The translations under genes were made by a program, and so were the position numbers. Shown here one piece after another: positions 62,949 through 64,000 of a DNA stretch of 64,000 nt (positions within the stretch are counted from its first letter, which is position 1; each line of letters opens with the position of its first letter). A model generated the notes under the pieces. It was not told the origin of the DNA. It ran no database searches and saw only the letters and a list, made by a program, of their open reading frames with translations. Origin of the DNA: Gelidibacter salicanalis (GTDB lineage Bacteria > Bacteroidota > Bacteroidia > Flavobacteriales > Flavobacteriaceae); contig NZ_JAEHJZ010000046.1 of the NCBI RefSeq assembly GCF_016469035.1, positions 1 to 64,000 of the forward strand, read 5' to 3'.

Positions 62949-64000
62949 TTATTCTTTCTTGGCTTTAAATGTGCCGTTCGGTTGGATTAAGTTCATGTCT
63001 GTAATGCGATCATCAGTCTCTAAAAATTCAATTTTAAAACCCTCCACAGCTTTAAATGAGAATTTGTGTGCTTCAGTGGGCATTAATTCGTATTCAGGTT
63101 GCCCTGCAACAAAGAGATACAACACCGATTCATTTTTAATATAGATTTTTATCGTGGCACCCATCAAACTATAGTTGCCAACATACTTTTCCAAATCAGT
63201 AGCGCTCACATCTATTGTATTTGGTGTGCGCTTAAAGGCAATTGGTTCTAAAGCCGCTTCAGCTTTCATGGTCATTTTTATAATTTCACCACCGTCGCCA
63301 GTTGCAAAATTAAAAAGCATGGGGTTCGCCTCTGTAGTGTCAATGCCCGTTGTGGCCACTTCCCAAGGTTTAAACACATCATAATGGTAATGTTTCAAAA
63401 ACATTTTTACCCGTTTAAAGTTGGCAAATAAAGAGTCGTTTTCAAGTGTGACATTCAATTGACCATAACCTTCATTTTCATAAGTGCCAGTGTAGTCTTG
63501 TTTTACGTGAGAAGGTTTTGTGTTTTTAACTTGGGTTGAAGGACTCTCTTCCAAATTCAGCTCTTCTTCCATTTTTTTTGCTTTTGCTTTCGCTTCAACG
63601 ACACGTTTGATCCAATCGGTCTTTTTGTCACCAAAAATTTTATCGGCAATGGTGTTTCTGACGATGCTCGGGACGGATGATGCATTTTGATTTGCCAAAA
63701 CTACAATGCCTAAGTTGTCACTTGGGTAAAACGCAACACTTGCTGAAAAACCATTAATATTCCCACCATGTTCCACACGATAATGGCCTCTATAAGATGT
63801 CATCATCCATCCATAACCGTAATTTGACATATGCATATCCGGGTGGTCTTCATCAGGCAAAGCCCCTGACATTACCATCTGGGAGCTCATGGCCTCGGTA
63901 ATATATGTTTCTGGTAGAATTTCTTTGTCGTTATATTTTCCTTTGTTGATCCACATTGTTAGCCATTTGGCCATATCATTGGCGCTGCTGTAAATACTAC
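62949..64000 (-). CDS. Beta-lactamase-family serine hydrolase, C-terminal part (truncated by window edge)
   Basis: The reading frame runs off the right edge, so the N-terminal SxxK active site is outside the window. The visible part begins YSSANDMAKWLTMWINKGKY, the end of the beta-lactamase domain, followed by GYGWMMTSYRGHYRVEHGGNING with the HGG that serves as KTG-equivalent. It then has a C-terminal domain of about 170 residues similar to DUF3471 (KQDYTGTYENEGYGQLNVTLE). Likely a periplasmic peptidase or esterase of the class C group. At least 350 residues are present. Confidence 0.88.
   Translation of the reverse strand, partial: SIYSSANDMAKWLTMWINKGKYNDKEILPETYITEAMSSQMVMSGALPDEDHPDMHMSNYGYGWMMTSYRGHYRVEHGGNINGFSASVAFYPSDNLGIVVLANQNASSVPSIVRNTIADKIFGDKKTDWIKRVVEAKAKAKKMEEELNLEESPSTQVKNTKPSHVKQDYTGTYENEGYGQLNVTLENDSLFANFKRVKMFLKHYHYDVFKPWEVATTGIDTTEANPMLFNFATGDGGEIIKMTMKAEAALEPIAFKRTPNTIDVSATDLEKYVGNYSLMGATIKIYIKNESVLYLFVAGQPEYELMPTEAHKFSFKAVEGFKIEFLETDDRITDMNLIQPNGTFKAKKE

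Overview
This window is about 64 kb of chromosomal sequence from a member of the Bacteroidetes, most likely the family Flavobacteriaceae. The evidence is an AT-rich base composition, TAnnTTTG promoter boxes instead of sigma-70 boxes, A-rich starts with almost no Shine-Dalgarno sequences, two SusC/TonB-type outer-membrane beta-barrels with carboxypeptidase-like N-terminal domains, BshC, DUF4295 (bL38-like), THX, GSCFA and many full-length core genes of flavobacterial type. No tRNA, rRNA, CRISPR array, prophage or conjugative element was recognised. The window is mostly housekeeping sequence, and the unusual material lies in the intergenic DNA.

Layout. 0-0.7 kb: a frameshifted REP-associated tyrosine transposase whose reading frame carries two REP-like palindromes and a CAA repeat. 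0.7-13.1 kb: pyc, htpG and an S9 peptidase (all minus), fabH (plus), and an outer-membrane beta-barrel (minus). 13.2-15.0 kb: a CoA-binding protein convergent with a sodium:solute symporter. 15.3-23.8 kb: a long plus-strand run of recR, a glycosyltransferase, a 2-oxoacid dehydrogenase E2, a 3'-5' exonuclease, FAH hydrolase-HPt-cinA, rpmB-rpmG-DUF4295 and ftsY. This run is bounded on both sides by inverted copies of a ~237-bp non-coding repeat. 24.2-27.3 kb: a lipoprotein amidase and rimO, followed by a third, decayed copy of the repeat. 27.6-33.0 kb (minus): mgtE, a carboxypeptidase-regulatory-domain protein and a secreted M14 peptidase. 33.1-42.4 kb (plus): bshC, a PLP decarboxylase, guaA, a LysM/periplasmic-binding protein, OsmC, DUF3820, YihY and era. 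42.6-47.4 kb: a small membrane protein (minus), der and a second beta-barrel. 48.0-51.4 kb (minus): an operon of M23 peptidase, MerR, LemA and two TPM proteins. 51.6-55.6 kb: alaS and GSCFA. 55.9-59.3 kb: coaD and ddl, divergent from PASTA and rluD. 59.5-64 kb: yaaA, the ribosomal gene THX (minus), a TPR protein, a UDG-like protein, a TspO-like protein and a truncated serine hydrolase.

Functional themes are translation and ribosome assembly (rpmB, rpmG, DUF4295, THX, era, der, rluD, rimO, alaS), envelope biology (ddl, PASTA, M23, LysM protein, LemA/TPM, outer-membrane barrels), thiol and peroxide stress (bshC, OsmC, yaaA) and central metabolism (pyc, E2, coaD, guaA, fabH).

The strongest candidates for something undescribed are (i) the ~237-bp repeat family with imperfect terminal inverted repeats, two of whose copies form an inverted pair around 8.65 kb of essential genes; (ii) a RAYT gene carrying REP palindromes inside its own coding frame; and (iii) recR and guaA, whose promoter boxes lie only 5 and 3 nt from the start codon, implying leaderless mRNAs. 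All assignments are from reading the sequence; no database search was run.
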